From Oceanimonas marisflavi (GTDB taxonomy: Bacteria > Pseudomonadota > Gammaproteobacteria > Enterobacterales > Aeromonadaceae), in the NCBI RefSeq assembly GCF_003049725.1, contig NZ_QAGM01000015.1, forward strand, positions 23,927 to 87,926: DNA of 64,000 nt, read 5' to 3'. The notes below the pieces were generated by a model that worked only from the letters and a program-made list of their open reading frames with translations, did no database searches and had not been told where the DNA came from. The position numbers were made by a program, and so were the translations under genes. Position 1 is the stretch's first letter. The number at the start of each line of letters is the position of its first letter. Below, one piece after another: positions 35,180-45,343 of this stretch.

Positions 35180-37411
35180 ATGACCACCAAACAATCGACC
35201 ATCGTCTATACCCTCACCGACGAAGCCCCCGCACTGGCCACCTACTCTCTGCTGCCCATTATCCGCACCTTTACCGACGCCGCCGGCATTGATGTCACCC
35301 TGAGCGACATCTCCCTGGCCGGCCGCGTGCTGGCGGCCTTTCCCGAGCGTCTGACCGAGGAGCAGCGTGTGGCCGATGGCCTGGCCGAGCTGGGTGAGCT
35401 GACCCAGGATCCGCACGCCAACATCATCAAGCTGCCCAACATCAGCGCCTCCGTGCCCCAGCTGCGTGCCTGCATCAAGGAGCTGCAGTCTCAGGGTTAT
35501 GACGTGCCCGATTTTCCGGAAAATCCCAAGACCGACGAAGACAAGGCCATTCGCGACGCCTACACCAAGGTGCTGGGCAGCGCCGTCAACCCGGTGCTGC
35601 GCCAGGGCAACTCCGACCGCCGTGCTCCCGCCGCAGTCAAGGCCTTTGCCCGCAAATATCCCCACTCCATGGGTGCCTGGAGCAAGGCGTCACGCTCTCA
35701 CGCCGACTACATGAACGGCGGCGACTTCTTCTCCAGCGAGCAGTCCGTCACCATGGACAAGGCCCAGACCGTGCGCATCGAATTTATCGGCCAGGACGGC
35801 AAGCCCCAGCTGAAAAAGGAACTGCCGCTGCAGGAAGGCGAAGTGCTCGACAGCATGTTCATGAGCGCCAAAGCCCTGGAAAGCTTTTTTGAGCAGACCC
35901 TGCAGGAGTGCAAGGAAGCCGGCGTGATGTGGTCCCTGCACGTCAAGGCCACCATGATGAAGGTGTCTCACCCCATCGTGTTCGGCCACGCGGTCAAGGT
36001 GTTCTACAAGGAAGTGTTCGACAAGTACGGCAAGCTGTTTGACGAGCTGGGTGTGAACCCCAACAACGGCATGAGCAGCGTGTACGACAAGATCAAGAGC
36101 CTGCCCCAGTCCACTCAGGAAGAAATCGAGGAAGCCATTCACGACTGCTATGAGCACCGTCCGGAGCTGGCCATGGTGGACTCCGTGAAAGGCATCACCA
36201 ACCTGCACGTACCGAGCGACGTGATCGTGGATGCCTCCATGCCCGCCATGATCCGCAACTCCGGTCAGATGTGGGGCCGCGACGGCAAGCTGAAGGACAC
36301 CAAGGCAGTCATGCCCGAGTCCACCTATGCCCGTATCTATCAGGAAGTGATCAACTTCTGCAAAACCAACGGTGCCTTTGATCCGCGTACCATGGGCTCG
36401 GTGTCCAACGTGGGCCTGATGGCGATGAAGGCCGAGGAATACGGCTCTCACGACAAGACCTTTGAGCTGACCGAAAACGGCACCATGCGGGTGGTAAACG
36501 AGGCCGGCGAGGTGCTGATGCAGCACGACGTGGAAAAGGGCGACATCTGGCGTGCCTGCCAGACCAAGGACGCGGCCATTCGCGACTGGGTCAAGCTGGC
36601 CGTTAACCGCGCCCGCAACTCCGATACCCCGGCGGTATTCTGGCTGGACGACGAGCGCGCCCACGACAACGAGCTGCGCAAGAAGGTGGAGCACTACCTT
36701 CAGGAGCACGATCTGAACGGTCTGTCCATTCACATCATGTCCTACAACGAGGCCATTCGTTTCTCCATGGAGCGCATGAAGCGCGGCAAGGACACCATTT
36801 CCGTGACCGGCAACGTGCTGCGTGACTACCTCACCGATCTGTTCCCCATCATGGAACTGGGTACCTCCGCCAAGATGCTGTCCATCGTGCCCATGCTGGC
36901 CGGCGGCGGCATGTACGAAACCGGTGCCGGCGGCTCCGCGCCCAAGCACGTGCAGCAGCTGATGGAAGAAAACCACCTGCGCTGGGACTCCCTGGGTGAA
37001 TTCCTGGCCCTGGCGGTGTCGCTGGAAGAGCTGGGCATCAAGGAAGGCAACGCCCGCGCCAAGATCCTGGCCAAGTGCCTGGACAAGGCCACCGAGCAGC
37101 TGCTGGACAACGGCAAGTCTCCTTCACGCCGTGCCGGTGAGCTGGACAACCGGGGCAGCCACTTCTATCTGGCCATGTACTGGGCCAAGGAACTGGCCGC
37201 CCAGACCGAAGACGCCGAACTGGCCGCCCACTTCGCGCCGCTGGCCAAGGCCCTGGCCGATAACGAAGAGAAAATCGTGAACGAGCTGAACGAAGTGCAG
37301 GGCAAGTCTGCCGGCGTTCAGGGCTATTACCACGCCGATCCGGCCGCCCTGGAGCAGGTGATGCGCCCCAGCACCACCCTGAACCAGACCCTGGAGCAGG
37401 CCAAAGGCTGA
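35180..37411 (+). CDS. icd: Monomeric NADP-dependent isocitrate dehydrogenase
   Basis: 743 residues, the length of monomeric-type (Icd-II) enzymes, which convert isocitrate to 2-oxoglutarate with NADP. Visible family blocks are [63 protein letters not shown] and [14 protein letters not shown]. It is a single-gene transcript: terminators lie on both sides, and AGGGAAATA precedes ATG 35180. Monomeric Icd is common in marine gammaproteobacteria. Confidence 0.96.
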   Translation: MTTKQSTIVYTLTDEAPALATYSLLPIIRTFTDAAGIDVTLSDISLAGRVLAAFPERLTEEQRVADGLAELGELTQDPHANIIKLPNISASVPQLRACIKELQSQGYDVPDFPENPKTDEDKAIRDAYTKVLGSAVNPVLRQGNSDRRAPAAVKAFARKYPHSMGAWSKASRSHADYMNGGDFFSSEQSVTMDKAQTVRIEFIGQDGKPQLKKELPLQEGEVLDSMFMSAKALESFFEQTLQECKEAGVMWSLHVKATMMKVSHPIVFGHAVKVFYKEVFDKYGKLFDELGVNPNNGMSSVYDKIKSLPQSTQEEIEEAIHDCYEHRPELAMVDSVKGITNLHVPSDVIVDASMPAMIRNSGQMWGRDGKLKDTKAVMPESTYARIYQEVINFCKTNGAFDPRTMGSVSNVGLMAMKAEEYGSHDKTFELTENGTMRVVNEAGEVLMQHDVEKGDIWRACQTKDAAIRDWVKLAVNRARNSDTPAVFWLDDERAHDNELRKKVEHYLQEHDLNGLSIHIMSYNEAIRFSMERMKRGKDTISVTGNVLRDYLTDLFPIMELGTSAKMLSIVPMLAGGGMYETGAGGSAPKHVQQLMEENHLRWDSLGEFLALAVSLEELGIKEGNARAKILAKCLDKATEQLLDNGKSPSRRAGELDNRGSHFYLAMYWAKELAAQTEDAELAAHFAPLAKALADNEEKIVNELNEVQGKSAGVQGYYHADPAALEQVMRPSTTLNQTLEQAKG

Positions 37412-37431
37412 GCGCCTTTATAACCCGTCAT

Positions 37432-37458
37432 AAAAACCCGGCGACCGCCGGGTTTTTT
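37432..37458 (+). terminator. Intrinsic terminator after icd
   Basis: AACCCGGCG pairs with CGCCGGGTT around AC, followed by seven T. Confidence 0.9.
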
Positions 37459-37636
37459 TATGCTTATCTCACGCGCCCAATCTGGGCGTCCACCGCCATT
37501 TCGCCCTTTACCCCCATGCTAAACTCAGGCCGTCTGATACGCTTCAGATGCAAAAGGAACCGTCGCCAATATGGCTCAATCTGCACGGCCAGGGAGTGGC
37601 GTTAAGCAACTTTCCCATTTTTGGAGCATAGCCTTC

Positions 37637-38389
37637 ATGTACAGATTCATTGTGTGTTCTCTCGCCACCCTGCCGTTGCTGGCCCCTCCGGCCATGGCCC
37701 AATCCCTGAGCGGCAGCCTGGGTATTTCCGTGACCCAGGCCCCCGACTATCTGGGCAGTGACGATTACGAGGCGAGAGTGCTGCCGGACGCCAACCTCAA
37801 ATACGGCGACCGGTTTTACTTCAACTGGCGGGACGGTTTGGGCTGGAACCTGTATCAGCAGCAGGATGTCACTCTGTCACCCTTTATCGGTTACATTCCG
37901 GGGCGGGACAACGACGGCGACCTGCACCGCTTTGAGAAAGTGGATGGCGGTCTGACCGGCGGCCTCCGCCTGAGCTACCGGCCCGGCCCCTGGAACCTGA
38001 GCCTGCAGGCCCAGGCCCCCCTTACCGGTGATGTGGACGGCTACCAGCTGACCCTGCGCGCCGGCTGGCGCGGACAAATTGCTCCCGACTGGTCCGCCGG
38101 CTTTGGCCCCAGCCTGACCTACAGCAGCAAGGAGTGGACGCAAAGCCTGTTCCGGGTGTCGGCCCGGGATGCCGCCCGCAGTGGTTTCAGCCGCTATGAA
38201 CCCACCGATGGTTACTGGCGTCTGGGCCTGAGCGGCAACATCAATTACCGCTTTGCTTCACGCTGGTCGGTGACCGGCGTGGCCGGCATCACTCAACTCA
38301 CCGGCGATGCCGAAGACAGCCCCATCGTCAGGCAGGCCGGTGACGCCACTCAGAGACTGGCCGGCCTGGTGCTGAGCTACCATTTCTGA
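37637..38389 (+). CDS. MipA/OmpV-family outer-membrane protein
   Basis: 250 residues with a signal peptide (1-21, ending AMA). LGISVTQAPDYLGSDDYEARVLPDANLKYGDRFYF in two parts and the C-terminal aromatic residue (LVLSYHF) mark a MipA/OmpV beta-barrel. Some members are adhesins, others scaffold murein enzymes; which applies is unknown. ATG 37637 is chosen for the signal peptide; GGAG lies about ten bases upstream. Confidence 0.88.
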   Translation: MYRFIVCSLATLPLLAPPAMAQSLSGSLGISVTQAPDYLGSDDYEARVLPDANLKYGDRFYFNWRDGLGWNLYQQQDVTLSPFIGYIPGRDNDGDLHRFEKVDGGLTGGLRLSYRPGPWNLSLQAQAPLTGDVDGYQLTLRAGWRGQIAPDWSAGFGPSLTYSSKEWTQSLFRVSARDAARSGFSRYEPTDGYWRLGLSGNINYRFASRWSVTGVAGITQLTGDAEDSPIVRQAGDATQRLAGLVLSYHF

Positions 38390-38753
38390 GCCTGATGCAA
38401 CGCGGCTTATAAACAAAAACAGGCAACCCGGTTTGCCTGTTTTGCGTTTTGTCGTCTACGCTGACGTTTCAGCCTGAGCAGTCAGTTTATTTATCATTGT
38501 AATATTTTGACCACTATCCATAAGAGTACAACCAAGCTCCTCTCCTCAATCACACAAATCACTCCAAAATTCGCAAATTTCTCATAAAACTTTGAACATA
38601 ACCCTACAAATCACAGCACAAAGCCAAAATTGACTTGCTCGCCATCTCACCAAAATGTATTTATACGAGCCCCTTTTCTTGCGTCTTATAGCTTATTTTG
38701 CCAGTCTATAACCGAAATTAAGGTTAGAGCACGAAACCAAAATGGAGCACCAA
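38390..38753. other. Intergenic region before teaA
   Basis: 364 bases: a terminator at 38414-38443, then an AT-rich stretch with no credible gene. It presumably contains the teaA promoter. Ectoine uptake genes are usually osmoregulated, but no specific site was recognised. Confidence 0.5.
38414..38443 (+). terminator. Terminator after the MipA/OmpV gene
   Basis: AAAACAGGCAA pairs with TTTGCCTGTTTT across a short loop, giving a stem flanked by A and T runs. Confidence 0.8.
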
Positions 38754-39782
38754 ATGGATATGCAAAAGGGATTCAAGTTCAAGCTCAAAAAACTGGCCGG
38801 CGTGTCGGCCCTGGCTCTGTTCGCCTGCGGCGCCGCTCAGGCCGATACCTGGCGTTATGCCCACGAGGAGTACGAAGGCGACGTGCAGGACGTGTTCGCC
38901 CACAAGTTCAAGGAATACATCGAGGAAAACTCGAATCACCAGCTGCAGATCTACCGCTTTGGTGAGCTGGGTGAGTCGGACGACATTATGGAGCAGACCC
39001 AGACGGGCATTCTGAACTTTGTGAATCAGTCACCCGGCTTTACCGGCGCCCTGATCCCGGAAGCACAGATTTTCTTTATTCCCTACCTGATGCCCACCGA
39101 CATGGAAGACGTGGTGAGCTTCTTCCGTGAAAGTGAAGCCATTAACGAGAAGTTCCCCAAACTTTACGCGGAAAAAGGCCTGGAGCTGCTGCAGATGTAC
39201 CCGGAAGGGGAGTTCGTGGTGACCCTGGACGAGCCCATCACCACCCCCGAACAGCTCAAGAACAAAAAGGTGCGGGTAATGACCAACCCGCTGCTGTCGG
39301 AAACCTACTCCGCCTTTGGCGCCACCCCCACGCCCCTGCCCTGGGGTGAGGTGTACGGCGCGCTGCAGACCAACATGATCCAGGGGCAGGAAAACCCCAT
39401 CTTCTGGATCGAGTCCGGCGGCCTGTATGAAGTGTCTCCCAACCTGATCTTTACCGGTCATGGCTGGTTTACCACCGCCATGATGGCCAACCAGGACTTC
39501 TACAACGGCCTGTCGGACGAAGACAAACAGCTGGTGCAAAAGGCCTCGGACTACGCCTTTGAAGAGATCCTTGAACATATCGACGGCCTGGCCGAGCGCT
39601 CGCTGGAGAAGATCACCAGCAACAGCGATGAGGTCACCGTGACCCGCCTGAACGAAGAGCAAATCGCCGCCTTCCGCGAACGCGCGCCCCAGGTGGAAGC
39701 CAAGTTCATTGAAATGACCGGTGATCGCGGCAAGGAGCTGCTCAACACCTTTAAAGAAGATCTCGAAAAAGTCACCAACTAA
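38754..39782 (+). CDS. teaA: TRAP transporter ectoine-binding protein TeaA
   Basis: 342 residues. A signal peptide of about 30 residues ends GAAQA. The mature start TWRYAHEEYEGDVQDVFA and segments FGELGESDDIMEQTQ, LPWGEVYGALQTNMIQGQENPIFWIESGGLYEVSP correspond closely to my recollection of Halomonas elongata TeaA, which binds ectoine and hydroxyectoine. ATG 38754 is preferred because GGAG lies six bases upstream; ATGs at 38742 and 38760 are alternatives. The same gene order as teaABCD supports the call. Confidence 0.92.
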   Translation: MDMQKGFKFKLKKLAGVSALALFACGAAQADTWRYAHEEYEGDVQDVFAHKFKEYIEENSNHQLQIYRFGELGESDDIMEQTQTGILNFVNQSPGFTGALIPEAQIFFIPYLMPTDMEDVVSFFRESEAINEKFPKLYAEKGLELLQMYPEGEFVVTLDEPITTPEQLKNKKVRVMTNPLLSETYSAFGATPTPLPWGEVYGALQTNMIQGQENPIFWIESGGLYEVSPNLIFTGHGWFTTAMMANQDFYNGLSDEDKQLVQKASDYAFEEILEHIDGLAERSLEKITSNSDEVTVTRLNEEQIAAFRERAPQVEAKFIEMTGDRGKELLNTFKEDLEKVTN

Positions 39783-39789
39783 CCGATAA

Positions 39790-39813
39790 CGGGGCGCATG
39801 ACGCCCCTTTTTC
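39790..39813 (+). terminator. Intra-operon attenuator between teaA and teaB
   Basis: GGGGCG pairs with CGCCCC across CATGA, followed by TTTTTCC. It probably lets the periplasmic protein be made in excess over the membrane subunits. Confidence 0.7.
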
Positions 39814-39846
39814 CTTTCGGCCTGTATTCCGGCCAGGGAGCACGGC

Positions 39847-40443
39847 ATGAATAACAAAACAAACGAACCCGTTGAAGACGACACCGCCGGCTACAGCTCG
39901 GGCCTGCCCGGCATACTGGGCTGGGTGGACGAAGGCATTGCCCGCATTGAGGCGGTCATGCTGGCGGCCGGCGTGTTGCTGATGGCCATCAACACCTGCG
40001 CCAACGTGATTGCCCGCTTCGTCTTTGGCGAAGGCTTTTTTTTCTCCGGCGAAATCAACCGCATTCTGATTATTTTGATCACCTTTGCCGGCCTCGGCTA
40101 CGCCGCCCGTCACGGCCGTCATATTCGCATGTCGGCCATATACGACTCGCTGTCGGTCAGGGTGCGCAAGGTACTGATGGTGCTGATCGCGCTGTTTACC
40201 TCGGCAGTGATGTTTTTTCTCTGTTATCACGCCTACGGCTATATCGAGAGTCTGTACAGCCGGGGCCGTATTCTGCCGGCGCTGGGCTTTGAAATCTGGT
40301 GGATTTATCTGTGGGTGCCGGTGGGCTTTGCCATTACCGGCGTTCAGTATTTGCTGACCGCCGTCAAAAACATCACCAGTCGCGGCGTGTACCTCTCCAC
40401 CGGAGTGGTGGACGGCTACGACGACACCGAAACCGAAGTGTAA
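39847..40443 (+). CDS. teaB: TRAP transporter small permease TeaB
   Basis: 198 residues with four membrane spans of the DctQ type ([55 protein letters not shown]). GGGAGC precedes the ATG. It works with TeaC and TeaA for sodium-driven ectoine uptake; spacing to teaC is 12 bases. Confidence 0.88.
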   Translation: MNNKTNEPVEDDTAGYSSGLPGILGWVDEGIARIEAVMLAAGVLLMAINTCANVIARFVFGEGFFFSGEINRILIILITFAGLGYAARHGRHIRMSAIYDSLSVRVRKVLMVLIALFTSAVMFFLCYHAYGYIESLYSRGRILPALGFEIWWIYLWVPVGFAITGVQYLLTAVKNITSRGVYLSTGVVDGYDDTETEV

Positions 40444-40455
40444 AGGGCTGACTCC

Positions 40456-41742
40456 ATGGCAACACTGTTAATGTCGATCATGATTGGCCTGCTGCTGCTG
40501 GGCTTTCCCATGATGATTCCGCTGATCACCGCCGCCGTGGTGGGCTTTTTCATGATGTTCGACGGCTTTGGCCAGATGGGCACCTTTATTCAGCAGATGA
40601 TGGGCGGCATTCGCCCGGCCTCGCTGATTGCCGTGCCCATGTTTATTCTGGCCGCCGACATCATGACCCGGGGCCATTCCGCCGACCGGCTGATCAATAT
40701 GGTGATGGCCTTTATCGGCCACATCAAGGGGGGGCTGGCCATCAGCACCGCCACCTCCTGTACCCTGTTCGGCGCCGTATCCGGCTCCACCCAGGCCACG
40801 GTGGTGGCGGTGGGCTCGCCGCTGCGGCCCAAAATGCTGCGCGCCGGTTATTCCGACCCCTTCACCCTAGCGCTGATCATCAATGCCAGCGATATCGCCT
40901 TTCTGATCCCGCCGAGCATCGGCATGATCATCTATGGCGTGATTTCGGAAACCTCCATTGCCGAGCTGTTTATCGCCGGCATTGGCCCCGGGCTGCTGAT
41001 CCTGTTTATGTTCTCCCTCTACTGCCTGTATTACGCCCACAAGAACGAAGTGCCCACCGAGCCCAGGGCCAGCTGGCGCGAACGCGGCGTGGCCGTGCGC
41101 CAGGCGCTGTGGCCGCTGTTTTTTCCGGTGATTATCGTGGGAGGTATTTACGGCGGTATATTCAGCCCCACCGAAGCCGCCGCCGTCTGTGTGCTCTATG
41201 CCTTTCTGCTGGAATTTGTGGTGTTTCGCTCGCTGAAGCTGCCGGATATTTACCGCATCGCCAAGTCCACCGGGCTGATCACCGCCGTGGTGTTTATTCT
41301 GGTGGCGGTGGGCAACGGCTTTTCCTGGATATTGTCGTTCGCCCAGGTGCCCCAGACCATTCTGGAGTCGGTGGGCGTGAACGAGGCCGGCCCGGTGGGC
41401 GTGCTTATCGCCATTTGCGTGGCCTTCTTTATCGCCTGCATGTTTGTAGACCCCATTGTGGTGATCCTGGTGCTGACCCCCATTTTCGCCCCGGCCATTC
41501 AGTCTACCGGGCTGGATCCGGTACTGGTGGGGGTGCTGATCACCCTGCAGGTGGCCATCGGCTCGGCCACGCCGCCCTTTGGCTGTGACATTTTCACCGC
41601 CATCGCCATTTTCAAACGGCCCTATATGGAAGTGATCCGCGGCACGCCGCCCTTTATCTTTATGCTGGTGGCCGCCGCCGGGCTGATTATCGCCTTTCCC
41701 GACATTGCGCTGTATTTCCGGGATCTGGCCTTTGCGGACTGA
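40456..41742 (+). CDS. teaC: TRAP transporter large permease TeaC
   Basis: 428 residues, about eleven to twelve membrane spans of the DctM type. The family segments SLIAVPMFILAADIMTRG, CTLFGAVSGSTQATVVAVGS, PPSIGMIIYGVISETS and SATPPFGCDIFTA are all present. It forms the membrane channel with TeaB and is followed 11 bases later by teaD. Confidence 0.9.
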   Translation: MATLLMSIMIGLLLLGFPMMIPLITAAVVGFFMMFDGFGQMGTFIQQMMGGIRPASLIAVPMFILAADIMTRGHSADRLINMVMAFIGHIKGGLAISTATSCTLFGAVSGSTQATVVAVGSPLRPKMLRAGYSDPFTLALIINASDIAFLIPPSIGMIIYGVISETSIAELFIAGIGPGLLILFMFSLYCLYYAHKNEVPTEPRASWRERGVAVRQALWPLFFPVIIVGGIYGGIFSPTEAAAVCVLYAFLLEFVVFRSLKLPDIYRIAKSTGLITAVVFILVAVGNGFSWILSFAQVPQTILESVGVNEAGPVGVLIAICVAFFIACMFVDPIVVILVLTPIFAPAIQSTGLDPVLVGVLITLQVAIGSATPPFGCDIFTAIAIFKRPYMEVIRGTPPFIFMLVAAAGLIIAFPDIALYFRDLAFAD

Positions 41743-41753
41743 CAGGAGGCTGA

Positions 41754-42197
41754 GTGTTTAAACGAATCGTGGTGGCCGTGGACGGCTCCGAATCGGCTCT
41801 GAAGGCAGTGGACAAGGCGGTGCAGTTGCAGCAGCTGCTGCCCGAGGCAGAAATCTACCTGATCTGCGTGTACAAGCATCACAGCCTGTTTGAGGCCAGT
41901 CTGTCCATTGGCCGGCCGGCGGAGATGGACATACCCGACAAGGTGCTGTCGGACTACGCCAAAGAGGTGGTCAACTTTGCCAAGGCCCATGCCCTGAACA
42001 AGGGCGCCACCCACCTGCGCGGCTTTGTGCGCGGCGGCAGGCCTTCCAAAGTGATCGTGAAATTCGCCAAAGAAAAGGAAGCGGATCTGATAGTAGTCGG
42101 CACCCGCGGCACCCACAGCGACAAGGAAGGCATGCTGCTCGGCAGCGTCTCCCACCGGGTCACCAGCGCCGCCAGATGCCCGGTGCTGGTGGTGTAA
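41754..42197 (+). CDS. teaD: Universal stress protein TeaD
   Basis: 147 residues from a GTG with AGGAGGC upstream. It is a UspA-type nucleotide-binding protein: DGSESALKA at the start and G-x2-G-x9-G-S (GTRGTHSDKEGMLLGS) for ATP binding. In Halomonas elongata TeaD, encoded after teaABC, negatively modulates ectoine transport in an ATP-dependent way. A terminator follows. Confidence 0.9.
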   Translation: MFKRIVVAVDGSESALKAVDKAVQLQQLLPEAEIYLICVYKHHSLFEASLSIGRPAEMDIPDKVLSDYAKEVVNFAKAHALNKGATHLRGFVRGGRPSKVIVKFAKEKEADLIVVGTRGTHSDKEGMLLGSVSHRVTSAARCPVLVV

Positions 42198-42201
42198 ATA
42201 A

Positions 42202-42229
42202 CAAAGGGGCCTTTCAGGCCCCTTTTTCA
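42202..42229. terminator. Terminator after teaD
   Basis: AAAGGGGCCT pairs with AGGCCCCTTT across TTC, with a T run. It lies between convergent genes. Confidence 0.85.
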
Positions 42230-42246
42230 ATGCCGGCAACCAGTTA

Positions 42247-42852
42247 TCAGAAATGCCAGCTAAAGCCGGCCATTACACCATTCACTTCATAATCATTGCG
42301 ATTAATCAACTGGGCATATTCCACAAAGAAAGCCACACCGTTGGGATTACGCATATCCCGGAAGCGTACGCCGATACCGTAGCTGAAATCATCTTGGGAA
42401 TCAGAGATCTTGACTTGACGTGCGAGCCTTCTTTCTTCGGCTTTCACCTTGGTCCAGCCCAGCAGACCATAAACCGACATAAAGTCCTGAATGGGGATCT
42501 GCGGCAGTGCATAAACACCAAAGTAATGCTTCAGTTCGCTCTCGATAGCACCACCATCGAGTTCATCACTACCCACCCCCTTGCCATAACGGCCCTCAAA
42601 GGCCAGATAAGGCGAAGGCTGAACCCCCAGATTAATACCAACCGTATTCCAGTCCGGTGATTCACCCGCAAAATCATTATCCAGATCCAGACTCAGCTGC
42701 GCATAATTCAGCCCTACATAAAATTCGGGCTGGGAATACATGGCCGGCTGGGAAAAGGGAGCCGAACCCGAGCCATGGTTATAGCCATACGTCTGGGCCT
42801 GTACGCCTGCGGCCAGCAGGCAGGACGCCGCGACCAGTGCTTTTATTTTCAT
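42247..42852 (-). CDS. Outer-membrane beta-barrel protein
   Basis: 201 residues. Signal peptide 1-19 (ending GVQA); alternating hydrophobic beta strands and a C-terminal FSWHF typical of small eight-strand barrels. AAGGACAG precedes the chosen ATG. The family is the general outer-membrane beta-barrel domain; no specific function can be read. The following LysR gene is divergent and probably unrelated. Confidence 0.8.
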   Translation of the reverse strand: MKIKALVAASCLLAAGVQAQTYGYNHGSGSAPFSQPAMYSQPEFYVGLNYAQLSLDLDNDFAGESPDWNTVGINLGVQPSPYLAFEGRYGKGVGSDELDGGAIESELKHYFGVYALPQIPIQDFMSVYGLLGWTKVKAEERRLARQVKISDSQDDFSYGIGVRFRDMRNPNGVAFFVEYAQLINRNDYEVNGVMAGFSWHF

Positions 42853-43052
42853 ATGCCACTGTCCTTGTTTGTATTTTTCGTGGTTTATACCCGTGCTTAA
42901 AGCGCACCGAAGCAGAATAGCCAACTCCCTGATTTATTCCAACGCATAATCACAAATTCCGGATGAGGCTCACTTTGTTCGGGAGTGGTTCCGGCTCTGG
43001 TAAACTTCGCGCCATACTGAAAGCCGGATACTCAGCAGCAAGGGCCTGCCCC

Positions 43053-43982
43053 ATGAAACTTTCCCAGCTCAATGCCTTCAAGGCCATTGTGGAATGCCAG
43101 ACCGTTACCGCCGCCGCGGAGCGGCTCAACCTCAGCCAGCCGGCGGTGAGCCGCTTGCTGGCGGCGCTGGAGCAGCGGCTGGGATTTCAGCTGTTTGTGC
43201 GTAAGGGCAACCGCCTGCAGCTCAGCGACGACGGCGAGGCCTTTTATCTGGAAGTGGCCCGGGCCTTTGAAGCCTTCTCCGGCCTGGATCAGGCCGCCGC
43301 ATCCATTCGCGAGCATCGTTTTGGCCGCCTCAATATGGCCGCCATGCCGCTGCTGTCCGGTGCTTTTCTGCCCCGCACCCTGGCGCGGTTTTTACGCCAG
43401 GCGCCGCAAATGAAGGTGTCCCTCAAGACTTTCCGCTCGGAAGAGGTAATGCACAGGGTGCAGAGTCAGACCCTGGATATCGGTTTTGCCTTTGTTGATG
43501 CGCCCCTGGCCGGCGTTAATGCCCGCCGGGTGAAATGCGAGTCGGTCTGTCTGTTACCCGCCTCTTCCCCCCTGGCGGAAAAAACCTGTATAGATGTATC
43601 CGATCTCGCCGAATCGCCGCTGATCCGCCACGAAAAGGACATCAGCCAGCGCAAGATAGACGCCCTGCTGCGTCGCTACCAGCTGAACCTGACCGAACAT
43701 ATTGAGGTGTCCCTGGCCACCTCGGCGGCCGAGCTGGTGCGGGAAGGTCTGGGCGTGGCCATTACCGATCCCTTTACCGCCCGCATTGCCAGCGAGCAGC
43801 AAGCCGTGCTGACCCGGCCCCTGGCGTTTTCGCTGCCCTTTGAGTTCGACATTCTGTTTCCGGCACTGCGGCCCGCCAAGCGTTATGCCGAGCGCTTTGT
43901 GGAGGCGTTTGCCGGCCTCGCCACCGAGATGAACATTGAGCTGCGTATCGATCCCATGCTATCCCTGCAGGATCAAATGTGA
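43053..43982 (+). CDS. LysR-type regulator of the octopine-dehydrogenase-like module
   Basis: 309 residues with a clear winged HTH (MKLSQLNAFKAIVECQTVTAAAERLNLSQPAVSRLL in two parts) and a substrate-binding domain. The general resemblance is to opine- and basic-amino-acid-responsive LysR proteins (OccR/NocR type). ATG 43053 is chosen by the HTH start. It is co-oriented with the dehydrogenase gene 190 bases downstream. The gap contains an inverted repeat (44027-44053) that may be its binding site. Confidence 0.82.
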   Translation: MKLSQLNAFKAIVECQTVTAAAERLNLSQPAVSRLLAALEQRLGFQLFVRKGNRLQLSDDGEAFYLEVARAFEAFSGLDQAAASIREHRFGRLNMAAMPLLSGAFLPRTLARFLRQAPQMKVSLKTFRSEEVMHRVQSQTLDIGFAFVDAPLAGVNARRVKCESVCLLPASSPLAEKTCIDVSDLAESPLIRHEKDISQRKIDALLRRYQLNLTEHIEVSLATSAAELVREGLGVAITDPFTARIASEQQAVLTRPLAFSLPFEFDILFPALRPAKRYAERFVEAFAGLATEMNIELRIDPMLSLQDQM

Positions 43983-44026
43983 TAAAGATCTCACTTTTTA
44001 TGCCATGCCTCGGCGCCGCATCATTC

Positions 44027-44053
44027 AATTAACAACTTAATCATCAGTTAATT
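44027..44053. promoter_or_regulatory. Candidate LysR operator before the octopine-dehydrogenase-like gene
   Basis: AATTAAC and GTTAATT are 13 bases apart, in an AT-rich stretch about 120 bases before the start. Confidence 0.4.
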
Positions 44054-44172
44054 ACATCACTCCTTCGGTCCGACCATGCGTTTTTGTAATACTTGGAAAC
44101 GGGCCGGGCATTATTCCGCGCTCATGGTTTTTTCTAGTCTGGCGGCATTCGTCATACACAGAGGTAACCACC

Positions 44173-45282
44173 ATGAGCTTGCGTGTTTCCGTTATCGGCT
44201 CCGGCAATGCCGGCCTGACCGCCGCCTACCATTTTTCCCTGCTGGGCGCGAATGTGTGCCTCTATGGCGCTCCCGGCTTTGATCAGCCGCTTGCCGACAT
44301 CGCCGAACGCGGCGGCATTGAAGCCCTGGCCGAGTTCAACGGCGTGGCGCTGGAATTTGCCGGGGTTCAGCCCATTCACACCCTGAGCCGGGATCTGGCC
44401 GAGACGGTGGCCTTTGCCGATGTGCTGGTGCTGCCGGTGCCGTCCTTTGCCCAGGAGCCGCTGTTCCGGGCCATGCTGCCGCACCTGAAAAATGGCCAGA
44501 CCCTGATGCTGATGCCGGGCAACTACGGCTCGCTGGTGTTTGATCGCCTGCGCCGGGAGCAGGGCCATGACAGCCTCGACGTGACCCTGGTGGACGCCAT
44601 TTCCATTCCCTGGGCCACCCGCATCGTGGGCCCGGCCCAACTGGCCATTCTGGGCATGAAGGAGCAGCTGCCGGTGGCCGCCCTGCCCGCCAGCCGCACC
44701 CGGCAGGCCATTGAGCAGCTGCAGCCGCTGATGCCGCTGCCGCTCACCGCCCTCGACAACGTGATTGCCGCCGGTCTGGAAAACATCAACTTTGGTGGTC
44801 ATCCCCTGCTCACCACCCTCAACATGGGCCTGCTGGAAAACTTCAACGGCCAGTACAACTACTACAAGGACTGCTGTTCACCGGCCACCGCCCGCGCCGC
44901 GGCGGTGATGGAGCAAGAGCGGCTGGCGGTGGGCCGGGCCCTTGGGTTGTCGCTGAAAACCGAGCTGGAGGCCATGAACAGCCTCTATGGCCTCAACGCC
45001 GGCAGCGTGTATGAGCTTAACCGCACGTCGGAAACCCACGGCAAGCTCAACAGCGCACCCAAATCCTCCCAGGATCGCTACATCACCGAAGACGCTGCCT
45101 TTTTGCTGGTGCCCTGCTTTGAGCTGGGCCGGCTGGCCGGGGTGCGCACGCCCCTGGTGGAGTCCTGCCTGCATATCGATAACGCCTATAACGATACCGA
45201 CTATTTCAGCAACGGACGCACCCTGGAAAAAATGGGCCTGACCGGTAAATCGGTTCAGGAAATCATGGCTATCGTGGCCTGA
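44173..45282 (+). CDS. NAD/NADP octopine/nopaline dehydrogenase-family protein
   Basis: 369 residues. Rossmann GSGNAG at 9-14; the C-terminal octopine-dehydrogenase domain has the conserved histidine H210 in FGGHPLLTTLN and NGQYNYYKD. The family reversibly condenses a 2-oxoacid with the amino group of an amino acid to make N-(carboxyalkyl) amino acids (opines). It is not a nicotianamine synthase-linked metallophore cluster, because no such gene is adjacent. Placement beside a LysR and a YfcC transporter suggests opine breakdown or export. AGAGGTAAC precedes the start. Confidence 0.85.
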   Translation: MSLRVSVIGSGNAGLTAAYHFSLLGANVCLYGAPGFDQPLADIAERGGIEALAEFNGVALEFAGVQPIHTLSRDLAETVAFADVLVLPVPSFAQEPLFRAMLPHLKNGQTLMLMPGNYGSLVFDRLRREQGHDSLDVTLVDAISIPWATRIVGPAQLAILGMKEQLPVAALPASRTRQAIEQLQPLMPLPLTALDNVIAAGLENINFGGHPLLTTLNMGLLENFNGQYNYYKDCCSPATARAAAVMEQERLAVGRALGLSLKTELEAMNSLYGLNAGSVYELNRTSETHGKLNSAPKSSQDRYITEDAAFLLVPCFELGRLAGVRTPLVESCLHIDNAYNDTDYFSNGRTLEKMGLTGKSVQEIMAIVA

Positions 45283-45288
45283 TCCTGC

Positions 45289-45313
45289 GCGGCGAAAACC
45301 CGGTTTTCGCCGC
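45289..45313 (+). terminator. Strong intercistronic hairpin
   Basis: GCGGCGAAAACC pairs perfectly with GGTTTTCGCCGC with almost no loop, between the dehydrogenase and transporter genes. There is no U-tract, so attenuation or mRNA processing is more likely than full termination. Confidence 0.5.
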
Positions 45314-45343
45314 CGGTCACCACCCATCAATAAGGACATTCCC

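Noticed and set aside
44173..45282. Staphylopine/pseudopaline-type metallophore cluster
   Set aside because: No nicotianamine-synthase-like gene, TonB receptor or dedicated exporter beside the dehydrogenase.
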